Both the position numbers and the translations under genes were made by a program. From Chionoecetes opilio (Eukaryota > Arthropoda > Malacostraca > Decapoda > Majidae): a stretch of DNA of 64,000 nt. The stretch is taken from contig JACEEZ010023743.1 in NCBI GenBank assembly GCA_016584305.1, forward strand, positions 305,001 through 369,000, given 5' to 3'. This document shows, piece by piece, positions 22,320 to 51,537 of the stretch (positions are counted from its first letter, which is position 1; the number at the start of each line of letters is the position of its first letter). The notes under the pieces are model-generated. The model was given only the letters and a program-made list of their open reading frames with translations. It was not told the origin of the DNA and did no database searches.

Positions 22320-25300
22320 TTAATTCAAAACTACATTAGTGGATGAAAATAGACTTTCACAAGCACCAAGAAAGGCAATTTCAAACTCTGCATCACTAAA
22401 TCTGTCAACAGAACTCCTAGCTGCATGGCGCATGGTTTCTTTTGCCTCACTGGAAGACTCCAGCACAGTCTTCATTGCCTGTGCATAAGACTCAACATCT
22501 GACGCTCTGTACCCAGTCAGCTGACCATCATAATCTATAACAATATCCATTTTTGGTCCCCCAGAATCATGAGCAACCATTATTAGTCCACCAGCCATGC
22601 ACTCCACTACACATATCCCAAAATGTTCACACCACATAGTATGCAGTCCAATTGTGCCTTGCTGAACACACTCCAACAGCTCATCAAAGGAGGCATTAAG
22701 CTTCCACACTACTTTGTCTTCAATGTTAAGAGATGCCGCTAAGTCTTTCAGCATCGTGACACTCTGCTGGTCCTCCTCGTTTCGACAACCACCAATAATC
22801 ACGAGCTGAACCTCAGTGGCAGGATCCATAATTTCACAAAGTTGATGGAAGGCTCTCAACTGGAGGGTGTGGTCTTTCTCTGGACGAATTTGACCTATTG
22901 ACACTATGGACTTCACTTTCTTTTCTGCATCAGGAATAATCTGCAGACTCTTGAATTTCTCTGTATCACATGGAGGGTACACGGTATGTATGCGTCGATT
23001 CACTCCCCACAGCGATGAGATGTGTCCATAGGTCCAGGAGGAATTCACCATCACAACCTGTGCACTCCACCCAACGAGAGAATATAACTCGGCAAACACT
23101 CTGTAATACACCATTTTAGCTAAACTGAAAAATGTGCTGTTTGCAATAATTCTTCTGTTGTTGTGGGACTCAACCCTATCTGATATTCTACTTAACATAT
23201 CAGTACTTATGGTGGGATAGTGAGTGTAGCATCCCACCACACAGCCCCCAATGAAGCGAAACACTGGGTAGGTGAATGCATAGCCCATGGAATCAATAAA
23301 GATGTCTGGCCGAAACTTGGACAGAGCTTCCCCAGCCAACATTATGGACCCAATACTCTGCATAAAGAGAGTTAGGAAAGGATAATATTTAGCCTCAACA
23401 ATACTACGGCTTCTTAGAAATATAAACTCTACTGGGTGTGGCAGGGAAACATTAAACCTATCTTTTGCTTTTTGAAGAATCTCCTGAGGTGAGGCATCTG
23501 TGTCTCCAGTGTAGATGTAGCACTTGATGTTTTTGTACCTGAAAGACGAAGCATCAATGTGATCATCATAAGAACATAAGAAAATAAGGAAGCTACAAGA
23601 AGCCGCGAGATCTACACGTGGTAGTTCCTGTTACTTAACACTCATTACTTTGACCATCATTTACTAATATAGTAGCACTAGTTTTCGCACATACATATAT
23701 ATCTACAGTGTAGGAAATAAATTTAAAGCTTTTTTCTTTGGATCTATCAATTTACTGACATATATTCCTATGCATATCTTTCCTGCCTTACTACCTCAAA
23801 GTCTTTCTACAGTAAAACCTCTCATATTCGGACCCTCATTATTCGGACTTTGACATTATTCGGACCTCCTCTCTTAAGGGGTCAACATTTCCTAGCTAAT
23901 ATATACACCTAGAATTTTTTTTTTTTTTTTTTTTAGGGGTCAAAATTTCCTAGCTAATATACTATACACCAAGATTTTTTTTTTTTAGGGAGCGAAATTT
24001 CCTACCTAATATATATAACTAGATTTTTATCATTCGGATCTTTGCATTACTCGGACCACTCCTTGGCCCAATTAGTCCGAATATGAGAGGTTTTACTGTA
24101 TTTAGAGGGCCTTGACAGCAACCGCAATACATCATCAGCCTCATCACCATCATTATCACTATTAATCCACAAAAACATGAGGTATGAAATGAATAGAGCA
24201 AAGTCAGAGAATAGAGATCCCATCATGAAGGCATCTGTCATCTCTCTGTACATTCCCCTGCCTGACTTACTTCTTCTGCAGTGACCTGATGGCGCACCAC
24301 AGCACCCTCTCCCCTCCCCCGCCAGCATTGCAGTAGGGGTGGAAGAAGGCCACGTGGATCTGCCCGGGGTCTCCTCGTGGCAATGTATACACGCACTGTC
24401 AGAAGAGTTCATTTAGGCTTAGTGTTGAACAAAAGAATAGTGTTCACTTGATACAGAGAGGAAGTAATAATAATGACACATAGTAATGCTAATAATAGAT
24501 TCACTGGTTTGAAAAAGAACCTGAAAAACACTCACTACTTGCAGGAGGAGCAAGGAAAAGACAGCAGACTCAATATATTTGTTCATACATAAGGCCTTCT
24601 CCCAAACACGTGGGTTAGCACAGAGCAGTTTGATCAAACAAATACTTCAAAGAATGTTCAGTTTCTGCATCCTTAATATAGAAAACTATTTCATAAAATT
24701 TAAAATGATCTAAGTTATAAATTCTACCCAAAGAAATGTACATATTCTATGAAAAAATTATATCTCTATACTATATCATATTATGAAAATTGTATTATGG
24801 TGTAGGGATGAGGCAGCTCCATCGCCCACTACAGTGGACTGGGTCACTGTGAGGTACTGTCAGCCTGGGTGGTTGCCCATATAGCCCTGAGACATGGGAC
24901 TTAGAATGTGTGCCTATGTATTCCCGGCATGATATAAAGGGTAACATCTAGGAATGAGGCGGCATGGGTTGAGCCTGCCCTCTTGTAATGCTAAATCCTA
25001 TAAAAAGTAGAGCAGAAGAGCAAATATAGTAAGACTCAATAATTTGAGAAAAAAAAGACGAAGACTTCAGACTCGGGGCAATGAATACTCTGTGATTACA
25101 AAGGATTACAAAGGCCACCGATCATCGTATTCCAGGTGAGTCCAGGAGGTGCAGTGAGAAAAAGATGCTACTTTGAGGGAGAGAAAAGTAAAAAAAAAAA
25201 TCACAGGTATGAGAAAGAACTGTTATGAAAGAAAGAAACCAGGAAAATTAAGATTCACTTATTTGAGAAGGTAAGAAAAATATGACTCAATTTAAAGAGC

Positions 25301-25963
25301 AGAAAAAAAGAGAAGACTCAGCAGTTTCAGAGATAGAACAGGAACAAAAAGAAGAAACCATGAAAAAGAGGAGATTCACTATTTTGAAGAGGAGCAAAGA
25401 AAATAAGACACTCATTCATTTTAGTAGCAGAAAAAAAGAGAAGAGATTCAGCAGTTACAGAAAGAACAAGCAAGATAAAAAGAAAGACTCATTTGAGGAA
25501 TAGCAGATGAAATGAAAATAAAATTCACTCATTTGAGGAGAAGCAGAGAAAAGGAGGGTACTCGCAAGGGGCTACATTCAGTTCGTACACAAGTTATTTC
25601 GTACACCAGTAGATTCGTACAACAAAAAGTTGTTTCGTAGTCTATACGAAACCATAGTCGTTTCGTACACACAGCTCAGAGTTGAACTTGATTACTAGTT
25701 ACGAAATGACACCATATATGTACAAAAAAACTCAAAATCAGTGTACGAAACAACCAACCAAACCTGGGTACGAAACTCCCTGTAGTACTCACCAGTTTGA
25801 GCAGCGCCCAGCAGAGGCAGAGCAGGCCCACCAGGATGACGAGCAGCTGCAGCAGCACGGTGATGGCCAGGGACCACACGCGCACGGACAGCGAGAACAT
25901 CTGGGACACCAACTCAAACATCTCCATCATGGAGTCCCTGATGCTGTTGATGGTGTGTAGCAT
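22320..25963 (-). CDS. ALG11: ALG11, GDP-Man:Man3GlcNAc2-PP-Dol alpha-1,2-mannosyltransferase
   Basis: Coding exons in transcript order: 25963-25793, 24395-24271, 23538-22320 (stop included), giving 504 residues against about 492 in human. Both introns are GT-AG and in phase. The enzyme adds the fourth and fifth mannoses to the dolichol-linked N-glycan precursor on the cytosolic face of the ER (family knowledge). Visible features: a hydrophobic membrane segment in exon 1 ([20 protein letters not shown]), the [20 protein letters not shown] block in exon 2, then [36 protein letters not shown] and IRPEKDH. The GT4-family E-x7-E motif (EHFGICVVE) is at about residues 403-411. The start at 25963 is preceded by a possible 3' splice site (TTTTGCAG), so a non-coding upstream exon is likely. 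Intron 2 contains a MITE and a LINE tail fragment; intron 1 contains purine-rich repeats. Confidence 0.93.
23571..23645 (+). repeat. LINE-tail repeat fragment in ALG11 intron 2
   Basis: Shares CATAAGAAAATAAGGAAGCT and CTACACGTGGTAGTTCCTGT with 12245-12630, 33063-33149 and 41010-41240. It starts 33 bp from ALG11 exon 3. Confidence 0.65.
23810..24098. mobile_element. TA-flanked MITE family B in ALG11 intron 2
   Basis: Ends CAGTAAAACCTCTCATATTC and GAATATGAGAGGTTTTACTG with TA duplicated outside. The interior carries T-runs and CCTAGCTAATATA strings. It is inverted relative to the copy at 12708-13056. Confidence 0.85.
25035..25560 (+). repeat. Purine-rich degenerate tandem repeat in ALG11 intron 1
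   Basis: GA-rich sequence with repeated GATTCACT-TTTGAGGAG-like blocks near 25255, 25373 and 25525. The 73-codon open frame at 25282 is Lys/Glu-rich low complexity and not a convincing gene. Confidence 0.5.
25579..25790. repeat. Cluster of TTTCGTAC motifs beside ALG11 exon 1
   Basis: At least five TTCGTA strings and four in reverse orientation (ACGAAA) within about 200 bp, including TTTCGTACAC and GTACGAAAC. The last lies about 10 bp from the exon 1 donor. The mixed orientation suggests a decayed fold-back or a nested short repeat. Confidence 0.5.
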
Positions 25964-26028
25964 GATCACCCTGCAAAATATATACATAATTAAGAGAGAA
26001 AAAAAGTAATAATGGAAAGTGAGACAGC

Positions 26029-26189
26029 CATAATATGACACAGATGAAGACACAAATTGACACAGATTCTCCAGATAACCCCTTTTAACTTTCCTGAAAT
26101 CATGGATGAAGAAATGTAAGTATGAACGCCACCAAACGTCTGTACATCGAAAAGAAACATTGCCCTGGCGACTTTAGTGTTATTGACGG
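26029..26189 (+). repeat. Half copy of MITE family A upstream of ALG11
   Basis: Only the right half is present (GACACAGATGAAGACACAAA through GGCGACTTTAGTGTTATTG and ACGG). It lies 66 bp upstream of the ALG11 start codon, so it may be within the 5' UTR intron or promoter. Confidence 0.7.
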
Positions 26190-26191
26190 TA

Positions 26192-27248
26192 GAAATCTAC
26201 CAAAATTCCTATCGGCGACAGTTCCAGGTACCGTAAGGCTATATCGATTGAGTGTGTCTGTGTAACGTTATATACAAGGTTATACACACCTCAATCACTC
26301 ACACATCACAAGTGTCTCCAGCACCAGGTGACATATGCTAACGCCTGTATACTACATCTAAGTCACTAATACACATGTCATGGAGGACTGGGATCCCTGG
26401 CACTACCTGGTCACGGCGCTGCCTCTGTAATTGTGTCCAGGGAGGGGACTCGGGACTCGGGAGCAACACAAAATGCGTGACGTATACAAGCGGTGAGAGA
26501 CACGTCTGTCACTTTTAGTACTTCCTCAGAGTAAAGTTCCTCTTCCTCTTCTTTAGACCTCTTTTAGCTTTAATTATTATTTTTCCTTTTTTCCAAGCTC
26601 TTTTTTCATTTCCCTCTTATATATTGTGCATGTTTCTCACTTTTATAAAAAAATATTAAAATAAAGACAATTTTTCCGCCTCATGATAAATCAATGAGCC
26701 GAAATAAAGATAAGAAAATGTAACATAACAGCTGCCTCAATCATTTTGACATGCATAAGCATACGTAATAATATAAAGAATACTTACTAAGACATAGGTA
26801 CGATATCAGATAACTTATTGATGATCAAAATAGCCGAGATTGTACGGAGGTTGAGTGCGTCATCATCACGCAAGAAGATAACACCATAACATACGGTGAA
26901 GGAGGAATCTTGGGTATAATTCGTCACCACACTTAAGGATAACAGGTAGTGAAGGATGAGGATTTTGTGTTTAAACTCGCCATCACATTTAAGGCTAAAA
27001 GATAGTGAAGGTTTAAGATTTTTGGTTTTCATATTCGGTAGAGTTATCGCCACAGCTAAAGATACGGCGGCTAGAATATATTGTGTGAAGCGTTCAGTAT
27101 CGTTCAATAGGGAGGGTACAGTGGGGAGACCGCTACTGAACGCGGCAACAGTGCTGTCACTGAGAATTTGTAAGGTAAGGTTCTCAGTGCTTGAGGTGCG
27201 TAATGTGTCAGGAGGCGATGTGGAGGCTGGCTGACCAAGTGGCTGACA
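26192..27248. other. No gene seen
   Basis: Intergenic sequence between ALG11 and the tandem-repeat element. No exon or repeat recognised. Confidence 0.4.
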
Positions 27249-27967
27249 CGGTGTAGACCCAATGCGGCCGCGGGCCCCATGCGGCCGCCTACGGCAATAT
27301 AAGTAACTTTTAGGGGTTATAGTGAGGTTAGGTTAGTAACTTTTAGGGGGTTATGTTAGGGTTAGGTTAGTAACTGTTAGGGGTTATAGTGAGGTTTGGT
27401 TAGTAACTTTTAGGGGTTATAGTGAGGTTTGGTTAGTAACTTTTAGGGGTTATAGTGAGGTTTGGTTAGTAACTTAGGGGCTATAGTGAGGTTTGGTTAG
27501 TAACTTTTAGGGGTTATAGTGAGGTTTGGTTAGTAACTTTTAGGGGTTATAGTGAGGTTTGGTTAGTAACTTTTAGGGGGTTATAGTGAGGTTAGGTTAG
27601 TAACTTATAGTGAGGTTTGGTTAGTAACTTTTAGGGGTTATAGTGAGGTTAGGTTAGTAACTTTTAGGGGGTTATAGTGAGGTCAGGTTAGTAACTTATA
27701 GTGAGATTAGGTTAGTAACTTTTAGGGGTTATAGTGACGTTAGGTTAGTAACTTTTAGGGGTTATAGTGAGGTTAGGTTAGTAACTTTTAGGGGTTATAG
27801 TGAGGTTAGGTTAGTAATTTTTAGGGGTTATAGTGAGGTTAGGTTAGTAACTTATGACATCTTATGTTTAACATATAGTTATGTTATAGAATCAGAAAAT
27901 AACGCACGACTGCCCTCTATATATGTGGATCATACGGGTGGCTGCATGGGGTCGGCGGCCGCATTGG
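27249..27967. mobile_element. 33-bp tandem array bounded by GC-rich inverted repeats
   Basis: The ends are inverted repeats: CCCAATGCGGCCGC at the left pairs with GCGGCCGCATTGGG at the right, and an inner CCCCATGCGGCCGCC pairs with GGTGGCTGCATGGGG. Between them lie about 16-17 units of GGTTAGTAACTTTTAGGGG plus TTATAGTGAGGTTT (33 bp, some shortened). The combination resembles a non-autonomous element with a satellite core. I could not find a convincing target-site duplication. Confidence 0.65.
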
Positions 27968-28869
27968 GTGGCGACCGATGACACACAGGGAACCTGGAAG
28001 GTAAAATTCTAGAGTCCTTTCCCGCCCTTATTAGTGCTTTTTTTTTTCTCTCCAAACCTTCACAGATCCCTTCAGATACCTCTAAAACGTAATAATAAAG
28101 TGGGGGAGAGATTAGAAAATATCAAAAAAATGACTAACCTAACCTCAATATAAACTAGTTAGGCTAGGGTATGTGGTCAGGTTAGGTTGGGTAGTTAACC
28201 AAGGTCCAGGTTGGGTTAGGGAACGAGCGGGGGGGTGGGGTCCTCCCTAGTTACGTTAGTCTGGTCAGGTTACGTTACCAATGTCAAACTGCAGTTTTAA
28301 TGTTTTGGGAGAAGCGAAAAATGTTGTGTCCAATAATGAAATAGCCTTTATTTCTCCTTTTCCTCTATTACAAGTGGAACTGTTGGCGAGAGTTCTCGGT
28401 TGGTGTTTCAGGGAGAGTTCCTATCGGCAACAGTTCCATAAACCGCACAGAGGAGGTGAAGATGCTGCAGAAAACTCCGGCAATATGCGCTTCCTGTGTG
28501 CAATGTGCAGACAATTCGAACTTCAGTTCGTATTGTAACCCCGTAAACTTGTGGCTTGACGGCCACTTGAACACCTTCACTTTCACTCTTCTAATCTTCT
28601 CTCTTCTGTCGCTGTGATCTTATTATGAAGGGGATGCCGAAGGGGGAGCTGCAGCCCTCATGACTAGAAAGGAGGTCACTGTTCATGGAAGGCTGGGACA
28701 GGGAACTAATATACTGATCCACAGGCATACATGACAGGACCAACAGAGCGCTACACTGCCTTGGGCACACAATAATCCCATATGAATCCCGTTAGAAGAA
28801 TCCTTTCACAGATGCTCCGACTGGGTAACAATCACAATTCGGGAAATAAATCTTATTTCCCATTATATA
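27968..28869. other. No gene seen
   Basis: Contains TAACCTAACC-type strings near 28130-28220 and no exon that I can support. The missing 5' end of the GTF3C4-like gene may lie here or just downstream. Confidence 0.4.
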
Positions 28870-28962
28870 TAAATTGATCTTGGCGAGACTCGAACCCACA
28901 CTTTGTATAGACTTCGCCCTCCGACGAAACCACAGTCGGCGACGGTACCGACTAAACCAAAC
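28870..28962 (-). repeat. tRNA-derived SINE head
   Basis: On the minus strand, A-box-like TGGTTTAGTCGGTACCG and B-box GGTTCGAGTCTC are correctly ordered about 45 bp apart. Degenerate stems suggest a SINE rather than a tRNA gene. Confidence 0.5.
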
Positions 28963-28989
28963 TGATATATTGAACAAATATATGTCATA

Positions 28990-29280
28990 TGGGTACTCCA
29001 TAGTGCAGAAGTAGCACACTCGGCTCACAACCGAGAAATCCCGGGTTCGATCCCCGGGTGGAGCGGAGAAAGTTGGGTGTTCTCCTTATACCCCTGGGAG
29101 CCCCTGTCCACCCAGCAGTGAATGGGTACCGGGTGTTAGTCGGGGGTTGTCTCCCGCCTCCCGGGGTGTTGGCCCGGCACCTGCCGTGGCGGGGAGCTGA
29201 AAGGGTATTGCAGGATGGCAATAGACGCAAGGTACCCATAGTATGATGAAACAGAGTGAAGTGTTCAGTGGCTGTCACGG
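28990..29280 (+). repeat. tRNA-Val-like SINE
   Basis: The head (about 28990-29062) folds as a tRNA: D-arm AGTGCAGAAGTAGCAC, anticodon arm CTCGG-CTCACAA-CCGAG (anticodon CAC, Val), T-arm CCGGG-TTCGATC-CCCGG and a partial acceptor CTCCA/TGGAG. A body with CAGTGAATGGGTACCGGGTG and GGGGTTGTCTCCCGCCTCCC follows to about 29280. This is the layout of arthropod tRNA-derived SINEs. A genuine tRNA is less likely because the acceptor stem is incomplete. Confidence 0.65.
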
Positions 29281-29682
29281 AAGGAGTACGGGTGGTACAG
29301 TATTATAGAAAGTTGTTGAAAAATTAGAACTGGGCCTGAAACAGGTCGAATTATCCGAAGTTCTAATTATACGGGTTGGAATTAGAGAGGGTTTGTTGTA
29401 TACTGCGTACATTGTTTTGGGACACATTGTTGGTCTATAAATCAACATGATGCTCCCTGTCTCCTATATAAACAAGGAAAACATTTGCTCTCTGAAGTCC
29501 TTCATTAAGAGTGTCCATTATTGACATATTAATTTAGCAGCTCTTCTACACTATATATGAAACATTCAGCCTCTCATCTCAGTCTTTCCCCATTGTGTCT
29601 CTCATATAATTCTTTGAAAAATGTATTCACCTCATTGAGATCACTTGTATCATATTAATGTGTGCTTCACCTCTATCTCCAG

Positions 29683-46971
<17,289 letters not shown>

Positions 46972-47018
46972 TGAGACTCAAAAAGAATCAAGTTGTAGAT
47001 GTGCTGCAGGAACAGTGC

Positions 47019-48090
47019 ATTACCCACCACACAGACTCCCATGTCAGCCTCCTGGCATCGATCATTGCCCACCACACAGGACTCCCATGTCAGCCTCCTG
47101 GCATGGATCATTGCCCACCACACAGACTCCCATGTCAGCCTCCTGGCATCGATCATGCCCACCACACAGTGAAATTCCCATGTTCAGCCTCCCTGGCATG
47201 GATCATTGCCCACCACACAGACTCCCATGTCAGCCTCCTGGCATCGATCATTGCCCACCACACAGGACTCCCATGTCAGCCTCCTGGCATGGATCACTGC
47301 CCACCACACAGGACTCCCATGTCACCTGCTCCTGGCATGGATCATTGCCCACCACCACAGGACTCCCATGTCAGCCTCCTGCATGGATCATTGCCACCAC
47401 ACAGGACTCCCATGTCAGCCTCCTGGCATGGATCATTGCCCACCAACAGGACTCCCATGTCACCTCCTGGCATGGATCATTGCCCACCACACAGGACTCC
47501 CATGGTCAGCCTCCTGGCATGGATCATTGCCCACCACACAGGACTCCCATGTCAGCCTCCTGGCATGGATCACTGCCCACCACACAGGACTCCCATGTCA
47601 ACCACTTGGCCTCCTGGCATGGATCATTGCCCACCACACAGGACTCCCATGTCAGCCTCCTGGCATGGATCATTGCCCACCACACAGACTCCCATGTCAG
47701 CCTCCTGGCATGGATCATTGCCCACCACACAGGACTCCATGTCAGCCTCCTGGCATGGATCATATGCCCACCACACAGGACTCCCATGTCAGCCTCCTGG
47801 CAGGATCACTGCCCACCACACAGGACTCCCATGTCACGCTCCTGGCATGGATCATTGCCCCACCACACAGGACTCCCATGTCAGCCTCCTGGCATGGATC
47901 ATGCCCACCACACAGGACTCCCATGTCAGCCTCCTGGCATGGATCATTGCCCACCACACAGGACTCCCATGTCAGCCTCCTGGCATGGATCACTGCCCAC
48001 CACACAGGACTCCCATGTCAACCACTTGGCATCCTGGCATGGATCATTGCCCACCACACAGGACTCCCATGTCAGCCTCCTATCATGGAC
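47019..48090 (+). repeat. 46-bp minisatellite, about 23 copies
   Basis: The unit is ATCATTGCCCACCACACAGG followed by ACTCCCATGTCAGCCTCCTG and GCATGG (46 bp), with small indels giving 43-55 bp variants. Because 46 is not a multiple of three and the unit has no plus-strand stop in any frame, three overlapping open frames of 340-410 codons arise. They are artefacts of the repeat. The array begins 48 bp after the GTF3C4 stop codon and may lie in its 3' UTR; the first AATAAA after it is at 48310. Confidence 0.9.
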
Positions 48091-48321
48091 ACAGCTCAGC
48101 AGAATCAACGGTATTTGTTTCTTTACAAGTCATGTGTTACGAAATTGTTCTCATTTCATATATTGGCCAGAATGATTTGTATACTGCAGTATAGGAGAAA
48201 ATTTCATTATTATTTTTGCACAGTATTTTTTTTATAACCTTTTGTCATTGTACATCAGGGCGTACCGAGTGGGGGGGCATGCGGCCATGACCCCCCCCCT
48301 TTGGCAAAGAATAAATTATAA

Positions 48322-48359
<38 letters not shown>

Positions 48360-48639
48360 TCTTTAAAAATATATACCGATTGCGCCTAACGCATTTTTTC
48401 CCCTAAAAGGACTGCAAAGTTCAGCCTGCGTCTAAGGCCATATTAGCGCATGAGAGTCGGGCAGAAACAGAACATCCGTGGTGGTATTCCTAAGGGGTCA
48501 GTGATCTGTGTTGAGCAGAGCCCTGAGCAAATTAGTACTGTTATCACAGTAAGCCATAATACATAAAGGTTGGAGTTTAAGAGAAATAAGACTGGGCAAC
48601 AGATAGCGCATTGTGCTGCCAAGATGCCCCAGATAACAT

Positions 48640-49560
48640 CCACTGCCGTCTTGCTCCCATTTAAACAACTCCATGTCACCACTTCATCCAGGGATGATTC
48701 ACTTTCCCACAACAGACTCCCTCAGCCCGCCCATGGATCATTACCACTCAGACTCCCATCACCCCTGGCAAGAAACTCCCACCATTAGATGCCCTTATTA
48801 ACCCGGCATTCGACTCGGCCCAACACCACACACGTTAACACTTGGATGGATGGAGCCGAAATGCCACACAATTTTCGCATGACTGCTTTCTGGATGGAAT
48901 GCCACCAAGACTGTTAAATTATTTTAACGTGGACGGTGATGGATGCAACTTGGGACTCCGTCTACCCCTAGGTAGGACAGGCCCCACTTTCCCTTTATTC
49001 CGGAGTCATTGTACAGTGCCCACCAACAGGACCGCGTCATGCCTCTGGCTGTCCGTGCCCACCAAGGACCCGCGTGTTCATCATGGCCGGGAGGAATGCC
49101 GCCCCGGCACCCCATCCCTCTGCATGGAGTGGCCTAAGCCGGGTCCCGTGTTGGCTACCCGGTGGACGGTTGGCAGGACAGCATGCCTTTCCACCTCAAC
49201 CTCAATTTCCCACCCCAGACCCTACACCTCCTGAATCTTCATTGCCCAACACAGGACGTGTTACCTAACGTTGGCCTCCGTCATGGATCCCAAATTTACC
49301 ACCACCGCCCTCCCACGTAACAGTTTCCCGGGGAAGATCACTACGCCAACAACCGTGACCTCCTCAATCATTTGGTCCTCAAGGCATTGTCCACCAAACA
49401 GGCTTATTCACCTCCTGCTGTTCATGCCCAAATCTGATCCATGCAACATTTGCATCCTGCCATGCCTCTTGCCACCAAGGCTCCTTAGCGCTGGCAGGCA
49501 CAGCCAGCAAATGACGTACGTGGATATTGATACAAGGCATGGTTACGAAATGCCGTCATT
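48640..49560 (+). repeat. Region with decayed minisatellite-like copies
   Basis: The strings TTCATTGCCCAACACAGGAC (49221), GGCCTCCGTCATGGATC (49273) and CATTGTCCACCAAACAGG (49384) look like strongly mutated copies of the 46-bp unit. Similar weaker echoes occur from about 48690. It is bounded by two related CCCCCC-TTTGCAAAGAAT stretches near 48290 and 49710. Open frames here are not convincing genes. Confidence 0.4.
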
Positions 49561-49740
49561 TCAGATGTGACACACATTATCTGTATACTTCCTAAAGAAG
49601 ACTAATCAACCTCGCGAATGATAATTCATTCAGGTGTAATTTGGTAAACCTCGTTCGTATTCGGAAACGATCCGTGACATTACAACAGGGAGGGAGGCCC
49701 TTACCCCCCCTTTGCAAAGAATATTATATATTTTTTTTTT

Positions 49741-51180
49741 TATATTATTTGGCAACCAATATTTAGCAAATTAGTCCTCCTGATAGTTTTAATTAATTTA
49801 TATATTTATTGACATCAAATATATATTTAAATTTTGTAGGAGCAACCTACCTCCAGGTCCAGAAAACATTGAATAGCTCAAAGGAAGCAAAATTATGGGG
49901 AAATTGGTTTTTCTCATAAATTGGTGAAAAGAGGCCAACAACTATCCGGACTGATTCCCACGTAATTTTTCTTGGTGTTAATGGTGATATCTCGCCTACA
50001 CGTGTAATGCCTTTCATTCGATTGAGCCAGGGAAAGGGGCTCAAAAGCGTAGCAGGACATGCCTGGGAAAAGGTGACACACTTAGGAAGACCCTCACAAC
50101 CCCACCTCCCAATTTTCATTTTTCTAAATTTTCTTCAGTAACTTGAGTTGTATTCTCAGCTCTACTTCTTAACTTCCAACTATATTGTTTTGTTGCAAAT
50201 TTGTTTTTATTGTCTTGTTTTTTTTTTCTGCATCCATGTAGCGACACCGATTGATTACCCTGTCATTCCCGCATTTACCTAGGGTTTATTTTTCATTCAC
50301 TTCACTGCCTTGAATATTATTTAGTAAAATCAGAACAATTTTTGAAAATTTTTTGAATAATCTGAATTAAAAGGGTATTTTTGATTTTATTCCCCTTAAA
50401 TAAAAGGGTTATTTCCTTGCAGGAACCTTTTAATTTTAGGGGTGCCTGATGAGGAGGGTTATGGCGGCCGGAAATACGGTATTATAGGATTATAAATTTT
50501 GAGTATATAATAAGGTATATTACCATATATAAGAGGTCATTGGATTTATTATTAATTATATATACAATATATATAATATATATATATATATTATATGCCC
50601 CACTTTTATTCATATTTTTATACAATATTATATAATAGGTGTACTGTGTTATAATATTATAAAAGTATGTACTGTATACAGTTTTAGCAGGATTGGGTAT
50701 ATATATATATATTTTTATATAGACGTACTAAATATTTATATTTTTATTATATTTATTATTATTTTATACAAAATTAGATAAGCTACTTGGCCAACATAAA
50801 ATATTCAATTTACTAGGTAGCGTGATATGATGACTTAATTCTTTTGAGGACTTTTATAAAAGAGAGGGAAAGTGCAGCAGGGAGATTAGGCCTGGGCATG
50901 ATGTGAGCACCAAAAGACCTTTTGGAAAGAAAAATCTCATACCTTGTTTAAAAGAGTTATACTTATTTTTTTAACGAAAAATTTAAGCTTTTACGAAGGT
51001 GCATAAATTTTTTCGAAGAAAATATTTGGTTCGAAGATTTTCTAATTAGCTTTATGCTGATGGCATTTTTTAAGGCAGTTTGAGAGGTTGAGAACGAGTG
51101 ATTGGTGCAATGAAACACCAAAGACCATTTGAATTTCGAAGAGATATTATCTGGAAAACCATTTATCGTAGTGCTTTTTT
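49741..51180. other. AT-rich region, no gene seen
   Basis: Long AT-rich stretches with TATA runs around 50560-50600 and 50700. An open frame at 49847-50119 (minus) resembles no family I know. Confidence 0.45.
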
Positions 51181-51182
51181 TT

Positions 51183-51537
51183 GAACTGCATTTTTTCTAG
51201 TACATTTTTTCGAAGGGGCATTTTTTCTAGTGCATTTTTTTCGAAGTAAGTCATTTTTTTCAAGTGCATTTTTTTTAAGTGCATTTTGTAAGTGCATTTT
51301 TTTAAGCTCTTTTATCGAAGTGATTTTTTTAATGCATTTTTTTCAAAGTACATTTTTTTCTAAGTGTATTTTTTCGAAGTGCATTTTTTTCGTAGTGCAT
51401 TTTTTTCGAAGTGCATTTTTTCGGAGTGTCTTTTTTTTCGAGGTGCACTTTTTTCGAGGTGCATTTTTTTCGAAATGCATTATTTCGAAGTGCATTTTTT
51501 CGAAGTGCATTTTTTCGAAGTGCATTTTTTCCGACCT
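51183..51537. repeat. Tandem array of GTGCATTTTTTCGAA-like units
   Basis: About 23 irregular units of 13-17 bp. On the minus strand they read as repeated K-N-A-L-R-K; on the plus strand as F-F-R-S-A-F. The array is joined directly to the LINE endonuclease fragment on its right. Confidence 0.85.

Noticed and set aside
25282..25503. Lys/Glu-rich 73-codon ORF
   Set aside because: It lies in a purine-rich degenerate repeat within ALG11 intron 1.
28990..29062. Functional tRNA-Val(CAC) gene
   Set aside because: The arms fold well, but the acceptor stem is incomplete and a SINE body follows directly.
49847..50119. 90-codon minus-strand ORF
   Set aside because: No recognisable family, no splice or start evidence, and AT-rich repeat-like surroundings.
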